Shown here in pieces: positions 41,542 through 53,009 of a DNA stretch of 64,000 nt. Both the position numbers and the translations under genes were made by a program. Numbering within the stretch: the first letter of the stretch is position 1; each line of letters begins with the position of its first letter. The stretch lies in NCBI RefSeq assembly GCF_025698545.1, contig NC_068576.1, forward strand, positions 751,501-815,500, written 5' to 3'. A model generated the notes under the pieces. That model searched no databases. It saw nothing but the letters and a program-made list of their open reading frames with translations, and had not been told where the DNA came from. This DNA is from Gossypium raimondii (lineage: Eukaryota; Streptophyta; Magnoliopsida; Malvales; Malvaceae).

Positions 41542-44500
41542 TCATGCATTAATGGCTGCTTGAATTTGTTCCAAGGTTTTCCCTTTTGTTTCAGGTACCA
41601 ATGTGACCACAAACAATATAGCCCCTGCATTAATTGCAGCATAAAGAATGAAGGTACCTGCCATGAATCCACAAGAGTTGCTGTTAAACTCACAAATCCC
41701 TTTTTTTTTTTAACTTGAAGCTGCTAAAAATTGCATTCTATTTACCATAGGCGCTCCAGCTCATAAGGAAGTTGAAAGTGTAAGAAACTGCCCATGCACC
41801 AAACCAGTTCACCAGCGTTGCGAGGCTTCCGGCCGCTCCTTTGATATTTATAGGGAATATCTGCAACCAAATGGCATGGTTAAGAAGAGTTGAATGGTTA
41901 GTACATCAATTAGCGTAATGGTAAATCTTGCAGGCACTTCTTTTTGTTACCTCAGACATTATAACCCAAGGAACTGCACCCATCCCAGCTGAAAAGGCAC
42001 TTATGTATATCTGATATCAATTAAGATTTATGTCAGAAGAAATGGTAAGTCATAGTTTGCCAATGAACAAATTGAATTGAGTATATTATTTGATGAAATT
42101 ACCAATATGCCTGTTACAGCAAGAATGGGAACTGCATCGAGTGCCAAATTATGATCCTGGTTGGCAAAGATTATTGAAATGTTAGTAGTTTAGAACAGAG
42201 GGAAGTATATGTATAGTTAGAGATGATATGGTTTGACATTTAACCCTAAGATAGAATGAAACCCCAGATAGTATACAACCAAGGACCAGTCCTGTTGAAG
42301 AAACCTACAATGAAAGGAACATATATGAGATTCATCTTCTTAACCATGAAACTGAAAGCAATTTCGAGGACCTCGTGATTGTAAAATTGTTGTTTACTTA
42401 CCAGTAATAGAGGCTTTCTTCCAGCTTTATCGATGACGGTTGTGTTAAGGCCAGTGATGACAACCTGCACAAATGGTGCTTTTAAGTTCTTGTTTGCTAG
42501 AAGGAAAGTACATTGATTTCAAGGAAAGGGAGAGATGAAACCTGAAGAATAGCATAGATTATTGTCCCAACAGCTGCAGAAAATCCTGAGACATTTGAAA
42601 CACAAAAGCAGCAATGTTAATAAAAGATAAGTCCCTACGGGCTCTTCCAACTCGGATTCCTCGGTGCATCAGGGTGCAACTTGAAGGTTTCGTTACCTGC
42701 CATCTCGAAAATATTGCTGACATAAAAGCAGATACCATTGATCCCTCCAAATTGTTGAAAGACCATTAGTCCAACTCCTATCTGATCAAACATAAATGCA
42801 TGGTAAAGAAACATTTAGTTAAGATAGAAGAGTGCAATGTTGTGGTTGCTAATTGTTATATGAAGATTGATATAATTGCACAAACTGGGTTTAGAAAGAT
42901 TGATATAATTGCACAAACTGGGTTTAGAAAGAGTTGTAGTTACAATGACTGAGTTCAAGTATCTTTGTTGAAACAGATCCATCATTTTGGCTTTCGGAAG
43001 CCGTTCGAGGGTCTCTATATAGTCCTGTCAAACAATGACATAAAGTTCTTTTTATTAAACATCTTCTCTATAATGTTCTAACTCATCTTCATTGTTGGTT
43101 AGGATGATAGGTTTAGATTAAGAACCCGAATCTCATCTGCCTCCTTTGATATATTAGTATCCTTGCCACGAAGATCTTGTAGTGCAGCTTCGAATTCCTT
43201 TTCACGTCCAATCTTTGCCTGCATTATATCTAAGATTTTTATGCCATTCCCAGTTTCCCATGTAATTCTATATGTCAGGGTAAAAAAAACACAAAGGATT
43301 TCATCATCTTTTCATTGCTATTTCTTACCAGCCATCTAGGAGACTCTGGAATGAAAAAGAGTCCAAAGAGTAGAACTGCACAAGGAATAAGTCCTGCAAT
43401 CACCCTACTTGTGAGTCCCACATATATACATGGTTTTGGCAGAATAATGTTCGGCATCACCGTGCTATGAATTGACTGCTAAAACATTTTTTTTACCTGT
43501 TAGTGCTAAAGCTCTCCATGTTAGAACTGTACCTATTATGAAGGCAACAGATACTCCAGTGCAGATCATAAGCTGCATAAGAAGATAAGAAATAGTCAGA
43601 TAAAACTGACGACTGGTTAGATATTTACATTCACAACTTCAGTAAATTGTGATGATCATAAACGAATACTGCTACTTAATAGGCTCTTGTTACCTGATTT
43701 ATAGTTGTTAATGCTCCTCGAAGATTCTTTGGTGCGATTTCAGCAATGAATACTGGTACCTTGTCACGCATTCAACAAAGGCATCACAATCATTAAGAAG
43801 AGAAAGTGTACGAGTACCGTTCATTGAACAAGGGATTCAGAAATGAATTGCTAGAAGAGATAGAAACTCACCACATACGAGAAGACTCCCATACCATAAC
43901 CTGTTGCCAGTCTTCCAACGTCCAACAACAAAGCTCCCTTTTGTTTCCAATCAAGACAGATAAAAAGATTATAAAGTCATATTTCTGCATTTCTGGTTTA
44001 ATTTTATAGGTGGGGGCAAACTAAAACCTTAGCGAAGTAAATGGCAAGCCACCCTCCAACACAAAATCCAGTAGCTGTTCTCATTGCCTGCATGCACATG
44101 ATGTTACTTCAGGGTCATCATCTACAGCAGTCTTAGCATGCATATTAATCAATGATTTCTCAACTTACCCCTTTCCGACCGATAAAATCAGCAATCGGTC
44201 CACTTGTGATCGCACCAATCATTGCACCAAAAGTCAATATAGAACCAAACACTGAATACTGCACGTTCAAATATCAACTGCATCAGTGTGAAGTTGCTTC
44301 TGTTAGTGAACATACCAATTGAGTTATTACAAGCAAAAAGTACCTCTGCTAGAGACAGAGAGAGATCCGTCCTGATGGCGGTCTGAGTCGGCGATGAATA
44401 GCCTGCCTGAAAAATAACTTGAATTATAGCATTACAACTTAAAGAAGCAATATTACAAGCAAATTGAGCTCATTCCAGGACATTTTTTTAGAATAGGGGG

Positions 44501-44708
44501 GAACACGTACACAAGATCCAAACTCAAATGAACCACACACAGCAACAAAGGTACTGAAGTAAACCATCCACAGACTTGCTTTGCTGCTTGTTTGATCAGT
44601 GTATCCATCTTCCTTATCGGCCATATCATTCTCTTCTTGCAAGAGAGATACAGCTGCGCTTTCAAGAACACTGTCGTTACCTCTCTCTATGTCCTCTTTA
44701 ATGGCCAT
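41542..44708 (-). CDS. ERD6-like sugar transporter, 18 exons, 484 residues
   Basis: A sugar porter of the major facilitator superfamily in the ERD6-like group, whose studied members are mostly vacuolar-membrane monosaccharide exporters. Exons: 44708-44511, 44406-44344, 44258-44169, 44087-44028, 43937-43872, 43759-43694, 43572-43497, 43393-43329, 43218-43126, 43024-42944, 42781-42697, 42585-42542, 42464-42402, 42304-42245, 42156-42103, 42010-41951, 41860-41746, 41657-41542, giving 1455 nt. Family signatures: [11 protein letters not shown] (loop 2-3), [10 protein letters not shown] (end of helix 6), [17 protein letters not shown] (helix 7), GRKPLLL (loop 8-9) and [14 protein letters not shown] at the C-terminus. 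The N-terminal tail is acidic and holds no signal peptide. The start is the first true ATG ([10 protein letters not shown]). It resembles ERD6-like 16/7, but I cannot fix the subgroup. Confidence 0.93.
42864..42929. repeat. 33-bp exact tandem duplication in a sugar-transporter intron
   Basis: The 33-bp unit at 42864-42896 is repeated without change at 42897-42929, in the intron between exons 10 and 11. The unit contains ATATAATTGCACAAACTGGG. It should be a recent slippage or duplication and leaves the splice sites untouched. Confidence 0.95.
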
Positions 44709-45596
44709 GGTCTCCTTCAATTCTTGTATTTAAGTTTCTGTAGATTGATACAAATGGAAAAGAGAAAAAGCTTGAAGCAATATGATGAAAAACAAATGGG
44801 AATCCAGGGACTTTCCAATTCCAGGTGAGAATGAATTCCCTGTCTTGTGAAAATTACCAGGTTGGTTTCTTGTATGTATTGAAGTCACATAGAGACATGC
44901 TATTGCAAGCTGTTATTTTTTTTCCTTCATTCGATTACTTTACTTTTGATACAAGTGGACAAAGCTTTGTTGGTATTCATGAAAATGTGGAATAGATAAA
45001 AAAGAAAGGAATTTGAACATAGAAATGCAACAGGAAAAGATTGAAAACAATACACCATGATTTTGTTTCAGACCAAAAAACACCATTGCTGTTAAAATTA
45101 CTAAATGTTGACAATGACTAGCAGCTGCTGGTGGTCCATGGCTGGTAAGTCTGTCTCATTCTATAGACAGTATGGTCTTTTCAACTATTTGTTTGTGGCT
45201 ATAGCAATAGCATGCTTTGCAACTTGTTTCTTGATGATAACTGACCTACCAAGACAGGCATGCCATCAATGTTTTAAAACTCCAAGAGTTACTTGAATCG
45301 GTCACATTACTGGTTTTTGATTCGACCCATTAAAAATGTATAAACCGGTTTAAACTTCAATTTTTTTGTTTTGATTTTTGAATTTTTATCTGTATCGAAT
45401 AATTCGCTCAAAAATTAATTTGATGCTTTTATCCTAACCAATACATCAATCGATTTTTGATCCAATCAATCTGACCCGGTTTCAACAACTTCATTATTAA
45501 TTTTCCTTTACTTCATTACAGTAAATCCCTCTCTCCCTCCAATAACAAAAGCCTAATGTTAAAACTTGCCCAAAATGAAAAAAAATAAGAATAAGG
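44709..45596. other. Sugar-transporter promoter and spacer
   Basis: The left part is the leader and promoter of the sugar transporter. A 50-codon plus-strand frame starting at 45138 (MAGKSVSFYRQYGLF...) has one strongly hydrophobic stretch but no family match. The stretch from 45,300 to 45,500 looks like degraded repeat. Confidence 0.4.
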
Positions 45597-46090
45597 GTAA
45601 AGTACATAAATGGTTACTAAAGTATTGCCCCTATTCTATTTTGGTCATTGAACTTTTAACTTATGCTATTTTGATCACTAAACTATTCGAAATCAAAATT
45701 TTTTGTCACCAAACGTTAACAACCATTTAAAATTTGACGAAAGTGCTGATGTGAACATTTTTTATTGCTCTAATAATAAATTTAGCCTCTAATAGTTACA
45801 TATTCTAAAAATTACAAAATTTTTAAAAATTAAATATTATCATTTTGTAATCGTTGAGGGCTAAATTTATTGAATTTTTAAAATTTAAAATCAAATTGAT
45901 AGAATTAGTAATCATTGGAGAACTAACTTTATTATTAGAGCAATAAAAAAACCCACGTCAACACTCCCATCAAATGTCAAATGGTTGGATGACCAAAAAA
46001 TTCGATTTCGAACAATTCAATGAACAAAATAAAAATTTAGTGATCAAAATAGAACACAAACAATATTTTAGGTACCTATTTTAAATAACA
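45597..46090. repeat. Degraded Mutator-type foldback MITE
   Basis: The left part (GGGTAAAGTACATAAATGG, then TTTTGGTCATTGAACTTTT) reappears inverted at the right end (TTTAGTGATCAAAATAGAAC, then TTTAGGTACCTATTT) with many differences. The interior is A/T-rich. The style of the ends matches the element at 47333-48045. The divergence suggests an old insertion. Confidence 0.55.
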
Positions 46091-47332
46091 ACCCACCCAT
46101 TCCTAAACCATAAAAAAGGAAAATCAAAATCCACTACCTTTTACTCACTGCGTTCAACCCCCTCTGCCTCATGGCAAGTTTGTTGTTTCTTCAGCTTCTC
46201 CCGTCCTTACTGCCAGCATCATTGTCTGAAGCTGCAGCCGCTGCCGTGGAGGTGATAAAGAAGGAGTTAGTATAAACAAAGAACAAAAATCGAGATGAAT
46301 GGAGCAAGCCAAGAATGGGGATTGATAAATGACACAAATCGCTATCAACTTTTAAGGGAATTGTGTGAGTACATTTGGTAGGTGCACTCTTGTTTATCGA
46401 AAGGCTTGTGATTGACCTTATTTGCAATAATTCCCTTTTTATTTGATATTTACCCCCTTTTTTATACTTTTTAGATTTATTTTTTAACCGATCGAATTGG
46501 TTGAATTGAAAGTTGATGATTTGATTGATTCTGAAAACATTACCTTTTGTTTCCATAATGTTATTAGTAGATCTAAATTGATAATATCTTTAGTTGATTA
46601 TGTAAACATTCGATAATGTTATCAATGTGAACATACAAACAACATTATAAAAACAAACGGACCAAATTAAATTCAATTAAAATATGAGGACTAAATTACA
46701 AATTTTGGTATAATTAAACCCCAAAGGAAGTTCCAACGCAACAAATTAGTTCTTGGAATTGGAACTGATGTGAGGATTGAAAATGTTTCAGCCTTTCTGG
46801 GAAAAATCACATGCTTCATGGGTGTCCAATTAGTCCTTTGTCCTTAGATGCAGTAACATTGTTGAAAGTGTTGATGAGTCCTTGTCAAGTACTCAAACAA
46901 CAACAACAACAAAAAAGGGTTAAAATTTGCAATAGGCCCCTTTACTCTCCACAAATTTGAAATTTAGTCTCTATTCTTTTATTTCCTAAAATTTAGTATA
47001 TATTAACCAAAGAGATGAGCATGAAAGTATTAATGAAAGGAAAAGGTTGCAGTGGCAGTTAAGGATAGGAAATGGATTTGTTTAGAAGTAGTTGTGTTCA
47101 ATTAAAACACTGGCTGTGTTTTCAAAGTTCAACATCATGGTTTGACAAGTAACTTTAGGGTTTAACAGAGACAGGGTCCCTTGTTGTTTTGAAGCTATAA
47201 ACAATGGTGTTTTTTGGGGTTAGATTGTCAAGTTCTGATTTGGGGGCTGATGAAAATAAATATATTATAATTCTATATTAGGGTGAGATGGGATCGTGAA
47301 GTTATTTCCAAGTTTGGGACAAAATTTTTTAA
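46091..47332. other. Spacer without a convincing gene
   Basis: A 34-codon plus-strand frame at 46172 (MASLLFLQLLPSLLPASL) is signal-peptide-like but has no mature part. Nothing else is recognisable. Confidence 0.4.
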
Positions 47333-48045
47333 GGGTAAACTGTATTATTGCTCACTCTATTATGATTAAATTTTCGTTTTAGTCATCTAATTAAAACAGT
47401 TACAATATAGTCACTGAACTATTTAAAATTTTCATTTAAATTATTGGGTTGTTAAAACCAATGTTATATGGCTTTCTTTGTTCACACTGTTTGCACCAAT
47501 AAAAAAAATTTCTTTCACTTTCTCTTTTGTAATTCAGGTTTTTTTTTTTCATGAAACAATTTTGGATGTCACAAATTTAGGAAACAAAGTTCAAACAATT
47601 TTTTCTTCAATTTCCGACTCTGACCGTCCAATCGACTTGGATCTGAGGTATGTTCTTCTACTCATCGATGGGTACTGTGTTGGAAATATCCAAGTAAGAA
47701 AACGGTTTACAGTTATAGCAGAAGTTAAAAAAATTTCAAAACCGAGTCATTCTATGATATTTATAGCAATAACTTTTTATTGGAAAGTACCTGTGCTTTG
47801 TGCAAGACAAATTCGAGTCGATCTTGACTTTCAACTGAACGAATCGTCACTGAGAGCTCGTTGATGCAATTTGTTTTTTGAAAAACTTAACAACCCAATG
47901 GCTTAAGTATTTTTTTTTGAATATATAGTTCAGTGACTTCAATGAAAACTTTCAAATAATTTAGTGACAAAATTATAACTTTTTTTACTTAAGTGACCAA
48001 AATGAAAACTTACCATAGTTTAGTGATTAATAGTGTAGTTTACCC
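47333..48045. mobile_element. Mutator-like non-autonomous element with ~120-bp inverted ends and non-repeat interior
   Basis: The left end GGGTAAACTGTATTATTGCTC and the inverse of the right end (GGGTAAACTACACTATTAATC) match, and similarity continues for more than 100 bp on each side. Flanking 9-mers ATTTTTTAA and AATTTTTAA agree at 8 of 9 positions, consistent with a Mutator-type target duplication. The interior of about 400 bp (47.46-47.87 kb) is less AT-biased than the ends and has a long plus-strand open frame that I cannot identify, so it may be captured host DNA. Confidence 0.65.
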
Positions 48046-48063
48046 AATTTTTAATTAAAAATG

Positions 48064-48235
48064 GGTTTAGCGGATTGAGCCTTAGCTCAGTTGGCATCAA
48101 CATTGTTGCCAGTGCAAAAGTATGTGGGTTCAATCGCGCTGAAGCACATTATTCTCTTATTTAAAGGTTGGGGAGGGGATATGGGTATTGGGTAGTTCTA
48201 AGCATTGTATCAAAAATCAAAGATTAGGAATCATG
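48064..48235 (+). mobile_element. tRNA-derived SINE
   Basis: The 5' part has a pol III A box (TAGCTCAGTTGG) and B box (GGTTCAATCGC) spaced as in tRNA-derived SINEs. A non-tRNA body follows (GTTGGGGAGGGGATATGGG, then GTTCTAAGCATTGTATC) and the copy ends in an A-rich tail. It does not fold as a whole tRNA and ends well beyond a tRNA length. I recall many cotton repeats of this type. I saw no clear target duplication. Confidence 0.7.
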
Positions 48236-49480
48236 ATGCTACACTCATATGAAAGGAAGTAAAATGAAAAATAAAAATAAAAACAAGTTTGAGGTAGGGT
48301 CGGAATCGAGGTGAGCAAAAAACCGCCTCACCCCATTGCCATCCCTAATTTTAGTCTTTATACTTTTCGAATTTTGAAATTTCAGTTATGATTCAAACAT
48401 TAGTAGTTTAATCCATTAGGTCAAATTCTGACATGGGTTTCAAATTATGCGTAAATTGTGGATTTAGTCTATATTCTCCAATTTGATTATTTTTTAGTTC
48501 CTATACTTTTCGAGTATTATGTGAAAATATCAAGTTGACATCACATTACACATATAATAATATATTTTTTCCATAAAATTTTAAAAGTAGTAAAATTTAA
48601 CTTAATAAATTTATCATATAGTCATAAATTAAGATTTCCAAAATTAAAAAGATATAAAAACAAAAAAATATCAAATAAATTGACAAAAAAAAAATCCTAA
48701 AATTCAAAGTTGCCCATGATGCGCTATGGACCTGCCTGTCCAACGACAAGATTTTATGTGAAACTTTATACGTGAAAACCTTTTGTTTTCAAAATTATAT
48801 AGTTGAATTGAAGAAATTATTGGTTTTCAAATTAATTTATCTGGTTTAATTAAATAAATTATAAAATTTTAAAAAATTAAAAAATCGATTTAACTTATTT
48901 TTAACATATTCAATTGATTCATATTAATTTATAAATCAAAGTTCAACCATTTATTTTAAATTGATATTTTAATTAATTCTCAATTTGACGGATCCGATTA
49001 TGAAGAATTTGTGATGCTTGTAGGTTTCCCATGAAGCATGAAGCAAGCCCGAGGGTTCTATTCTAGCAAGAGTACATTGGGCAGTCCAGTTTCTGGGCCC
49101 CTAACTTACCATTGGCTTAAGCTTTATGTACATAGCTTGAGGTCAGAAATTAACAAACAATAATATCAGTCATCATTCTTCAATTATTATTACCAGCCGC
49201 CGTTTTTTGCTTTGACTAGTCAACTTTAAGACGTTTGAATTCACGCTTACAATCGTGGTTGGTCAAGTCTAAGCTCAGACACAAGAAAAAACCCACCTCA
49301 GGGCCGTCTTATCTGCTTCTTCATATTCATAATATATTCAGTCAACCATCTTCAGTAAATTCTTAAACCATGACTCCTCAACTACAATGATGCTTCCTTG
49401 GTTCACACCAGATGCGGCATTGCTAAAGCCAAATCTGTAAAATATCACTCTTCTCCACTGCTATGTTGCTCAAACTCTCA
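48236..49480. repeat. AT-rich spacer with a dispersed low-copy repeat
   Basis: The stretch of about 48340-48560 ('tttagtctttatacttttcgaatttt', split over the line, then 'aaattttatg...') is similar in style to 63390-63680, so the two are probably copies of one non-autonomous repeat family. A fragment at about 48296-48346 resembles the GC-rich relic at 14341-14375. No gene is visible. Confidence 0.45.
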
Positions 49481-50130
49481 TGTTCGATAGTCGCATTCGA
49501 TGCTTCATACGGGAATACGATATACCTGCGTCAAACACATGCTAAGTCCAAGTGACATAGCCACATCCGATATGTGAAAGGTGCAACATCACCCATTTCT
49601 TGTCCAAGCTTTAGACCAGCACGAGCTGCACCAGTTTCTAACAAGCATGTCTGGGATGATTTCTTTTGCAAATTTGCCAACTTTCTGTAGTTCCAAAAGA
49701 ACAAAATATGTAAAAGAATATATCAACCTAACCGTTTTTCCTTTATATAAAAGAAGCCATCAAAAAGGTCTTCTATTCTTGCTTTCGGCCATCTCGTGTT
49801 TCTCTTCTCCTAACTCCCTGCCTCTGCTGTCGGCCGAAAGGACCTCTGAGGCTGCTGTCACCACACGTGGCTTCTTCTCCAGGGGCTGTCTTCTCCTTTC
49901 TGTTGGAGTGACTTCCTCTCCGGTGTGTTTGGGAAAGAAGCTCGTGGTGTTAAGGACGCTGGCTGGCTAAGCATTGTTTGCCAGACCATCTGTGGTCTTT
50001 TCCACTTGGCTGTCTATGGCCATTCTTGCTAGGCCGTTTGTGGCCCTCTTCGCTAGGCCGGCCTTCTCTCTCTCTCTTGATCGTTTTGTGGTCATGTAAC
50101 AATCTTTGAATGAAGACTTACATACATACA
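49481..50130 (+). repeat. Repeat-derived block with TATA-like site and degenerate tandem units
   Basis: 49483-49575 carries a dispersed plant repeat (GTCAAACACATGCTAAGTCC, then AAGTGACATAGC). A TATA-like word (CTTTATATAAAAG) lies at 49741. It is followed by a GC-richer region with about four degenerate units of GCTAGGCCGTTTGTGGCC at 49967-50070 and a short (CATA)n tail at 50122-50150. It looks like part of a transcribed repeat, perhaps an LTR. The plus-strand frame at 49581-49970 has no family match. Confidence 0.4.
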
Positions 50131-50580
50131 TACATACATATATACATATATATATATATGGAAATTAATTAAGCAGAACTATTAGAACTTGCAAAGAGCT
50201 ACATATTAGGCAACAAGGTCTACAAATCAAATTCTTGCAGTACATAACAATCAAATTCTTTCTTCATAAGACCAAAACTCCATGCCACAAGTTGGCAAAA
50301 ACATGACATACATGTATATACAGGAATTTCCAGAAAATGAAAAAACAATGAAGCATCATTTGGTGAACAAATCAATTTGATGTTCTAGAGGAAGTTGCTG
50401 TACATACAAATGTGGCAAGCACTTATGTGCCCTATATATCATTTGAATTCAAATGAACCTAACGTGACCGTGAAACTATTAATGAATCTTTACAACATCA
50501 TATGCAATTCTAAAACTGGTGAAGCACAAAATCTAAACCATTCAAAATCAAGGTGAGCATACCAATCAGGGAAGCTTTCT
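50131..50580. other. 3' flank of the receptor kinase gene
   Basis: The 3' UTR of the RKF3-type gene is expected here. No gene is seen. Confidence 0.5.
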
Positions 50581-52467
50581 CTATTCAATAGCGCCTAAAC
50601 TTGTCCCTTCCTCCTTACTACCTGAATGATGACTGCTTTCACAAGTAAATATTTGATAGCCAGCCAAACCAGAGAGATGACCCGAGCCATTACTGCTTAT
50701 CGATCTCTCAATGTCATCGATATGAGCCACCAGAGGAATCGGTCGTTCAGGGATTGAGGGAACTGAAACATCAGTTTCCAACATTTTTACTACTTGATCC
50801 ATGGTTGGCCGGCATTGTAACTCTGGATGCGAGCAAAGGACCGCGACCAGCACGTACTTCTCAAGAACCTCCGGTGGCCCTAACTCCGGCATGCCGTCTT
50901 CAATAACATCCAAAGCTCTCTCAGACTTAACCAATGACCATGCCCAATCAGCCACTAGAGAAGGCTGGTTATCATCAGTCATCGTGAGTGCCTTTTTTCC
51001 ACTCAACAACTCGAGAAGCACTACGCCGAAGCTATACACATCGCTTCTCTCGGTCAATTGACCATACAATGCATATTCAGGGGCAACATACCCCATTGTT
51101 CCAGCTACTCTGGTGCTCAAATGTGTCATTCCTTCTGGTGTGAACTTTGCTAGTCCAAAATCAGCTACCTTGGCCTCAAACTTATCATCCAAAAGTATGT
51201 TACTCGCTTTGATATCCCTATGAATGATTGCTGGCTGTGCTCCGTAATGTAAATAAGCCAATCCCCTAGCTGTTCCTAGTGCTATCTTTTGACGCATTGG
51301 CCAACTGAGTTTCCTTTCCATGGAACCAAACAGATGATCATACAAGCTACCGTTCTTCATTAAATCACAAACGATTATCCTTTGGTGACCCTCTAACGTG
51401 GTGGTGGTTGTACAATATCCCCTCAAAGCAACAAGGTTCACATGCCTAACACTGGCGATTACCTCAACTTCATGTGTGAAATTGGCATCACCAGCGGCAG
51501 AACAGTTCTTGAACCTTTTGAAAGCAACCTCAGAGCCATCAGGTAAGTAACCTTTGTACACATTACCATACCCTCCTTTGCCAATAATGTTGTCTCTCGA
51601 GAAATTCCTAGTGGCTTCCTTGATGTCATCGAAGGTAAAGCGAAGCAAATTAGTACTTTCAGTGATGGAAGACAAACCAGAACCACCAGCACCACCCATC
51701 TCGAGGCTCCTGATTCTGTCTTTCCCTTTCTTTCTCTTTGAATCCTGGTATTTTCTATAAGCAAACCAAGACCCACCAATCAAAACAGTTAAACCAACGC
51801 TAACACCAACGCTAACACCCAAAATCAGACCAAGTCTGTTACTTTTACGATTGTTAATGGTGCTAAAATCAACCGAGAATAAACAAGAGGCGGTGGCTTC
51901 ATCGGTTGGTCCAGCGTAATTAGCGAAAGCAGCTGCGTAAATAGACGGGTAAGCGGTGCAGTCGGAGACGTTTGCTACTGAATTGTCGATCAAGTACGAA
52001 GCTTGCACATTGGCCAAGCTTCGAGTACAAGAAGCACAAGCCGAGCCCTGCAACGACTGGTTACAATTCGAAACGACATCGGATAAGGTGGCGTTGGGGA
52101 TCAAAGCTTCAAAATCAGCCCTGGTGGTTAAGTTCAAGCAACCTTGAGAGATCCAATCGGTCTGGAAACCACAACTGGAACGCATGTCGAAGGTGGGGTC
52201 GAGGGATTGGTAAGATTGCCAACAGGACTCGGCGGTGTTTAAAGGAGGGTAGAAGGAATCGGTGCGTTTGAGGTAGTCGGAAAGGACAAGGCGGAGACCC
52301 TGACGAACATAGTGGCATTCCATGGAGGTGTTGAGACGAGGCCTGGGGTTAGGGAGGATGGGACGGAGGATAGTGAAGTTTAAAGGACATGGTTGTTGTT
52401 GGGTATTGCTTTGAGCAAAACATAGTGGGGAAAAAGTGAAGACAATGAAGAAAAGAAGAAGGGACAT
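50581..52467 (-). CDS. RKF3: RKF3-type receptor-like serine/threonine kinase, single exon, 628 residues
   Basis: A plasma-membrane receptor kinase; the family member I recognise is Arabidopsis RKF3 (receptor-like kinase in flowers 3). Residues 1-18 form a signal peptide ending CFA. The extracellular part (about 19-210) is Cys-rich with several N-glycosylation sites and no LRRs. A single membrane span lies at about 212-236, followed by a basic stop-transfer stretch. The kinase runs from about 290 to 565: glycine loop GKGGYGNVYKG (296-306), Lys317 in VAFK, HRD 416-418 with the RD arginine, DFG 436-438 and APE 462-464. All catalytic residues are present, so it should be active. The tail after 565 is Ser-rich. 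The lack of introns is typical of this gene. Confidence 0.93.
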   Translation of the reverse strand: MSLLLFFIVFTFSPLCFAQSNTQQQPCPLNFTILRPILPNPRPRLNTSMECHYVRQGLRLVLSDYLKRTDSFYPPLNTAESCWQSYQSLDPTFDMRSSCGFQTDWISQGCLNLTTRADFEALIPNATLSDVVSNCNQSLQGSACASCTRSLANVQASYLIDNSVANVSDCTAYPSIYAAAFANYAGPTDEATASCLFSVDFSTINNRKSNRLGLILGVSVGVSVGLTVLIGGSWFAYRKYQDSKRKKGKDRIRSLEMGGAGGSGLSSITESTNLLRFTFDDIKEATRNFSRDNIIGKGGYGNVYKGYLPDGSEVAFKRFKNCSAAGDANFTHEVEVIASVRHVNLVALRGYCTTTTTLEGHQRIIVCDLMKNGSLYDHLFGSMERKLSWPMRQKIALGTARGLAYLHYGAQPAIIHRDIKASNILLDDKFEAKVADFGLAKFTPEGMTHLSTRVAGTMGYVAPEYALYGQLTERSDVYSFGVVLLELLSGKKALTMTDDNQPSLVADWAWSLVKSERALDVIEDGMPELGPPEVLEKYVLVAVLCSHPELQCRPTMDQVVKMLETDVSVPSIPERPIPLVAHIDDIERSISSNGSGHLSGLAGYQIFTCESSHHSGSKEEGTSLGAIE

Positions 52468-53009
52468 TTGAGGAAGGAAAGGTAACTGCTATAGCCTACA
52501 ATACATGGAAAGGGAGATGGAAATGGAAAGAAGGAAAAGGGAGTTGCCGAAGAAGAGAGAGAGAGACCGGGGGGGTGTTTGTGATTTAGTTGAGAGATTT
52601 GACTTGAAAAAGATGAGATGGGAAAAGCATCAAAGCAGCCTTTTTGACTATTTTTCGTAATAGTAGTTAACGAGAATCGAGGGAGAGATGAGTTGCCAAG
52701 CGTAAAAATAGTATAATGTTTTTTAAAAAAAAACAGAACAGTGAAGTGCGGATCGAAGAGAAATAGAGACAGGGGAAAGGAGCTGGCAAAAGTGTACCAG
52801 GAGGCTGGAAGCTGATGATGCATTGTGTCGTGTAATAATATTTTATTTTTATTGATGATGTGGTTGGTTTTGTTTTTACGTGCTCCCACTTGGGGTTTTG
52901 TTTTTAATAAATCCCCAGGGTTTACATTTTTGTAACATTTGTTATAGATTTATATTTATTTAAGTTGGATACTATTTAAGATATGCCTCAAGTTTTTCAT
53001 TTTTTTTAA
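52468..53009. other. Promoter of the RKF3-type gene
   Basis: Purine-rich (GAGA-type) leader sequence lies just upstream of the start (about 52500-52570). The rest is spacer. The last three bases (TAA, 53007-53009) form the left target duplication of the next MITE. Confidence 0.5.

Noticed and set aside
46172-46556. Signal-peptide-like 34-codon frame and an overlapping antisense frame
   Set aside because: No mature domain follows, and neither shows codon or family evidence of a gene.
48073-48145. tRNA-like sequence with A and B boxes
   Set aside because: The acceptor and anticodon stems do not close, and the sequence runs on into a SINE body, so it is not a tRNA gene.
50801-52271. Plus-strand frames within the receptor kinase
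   Set aside because: They are antisense shadows of the intact RKF3-type gene and match no family.
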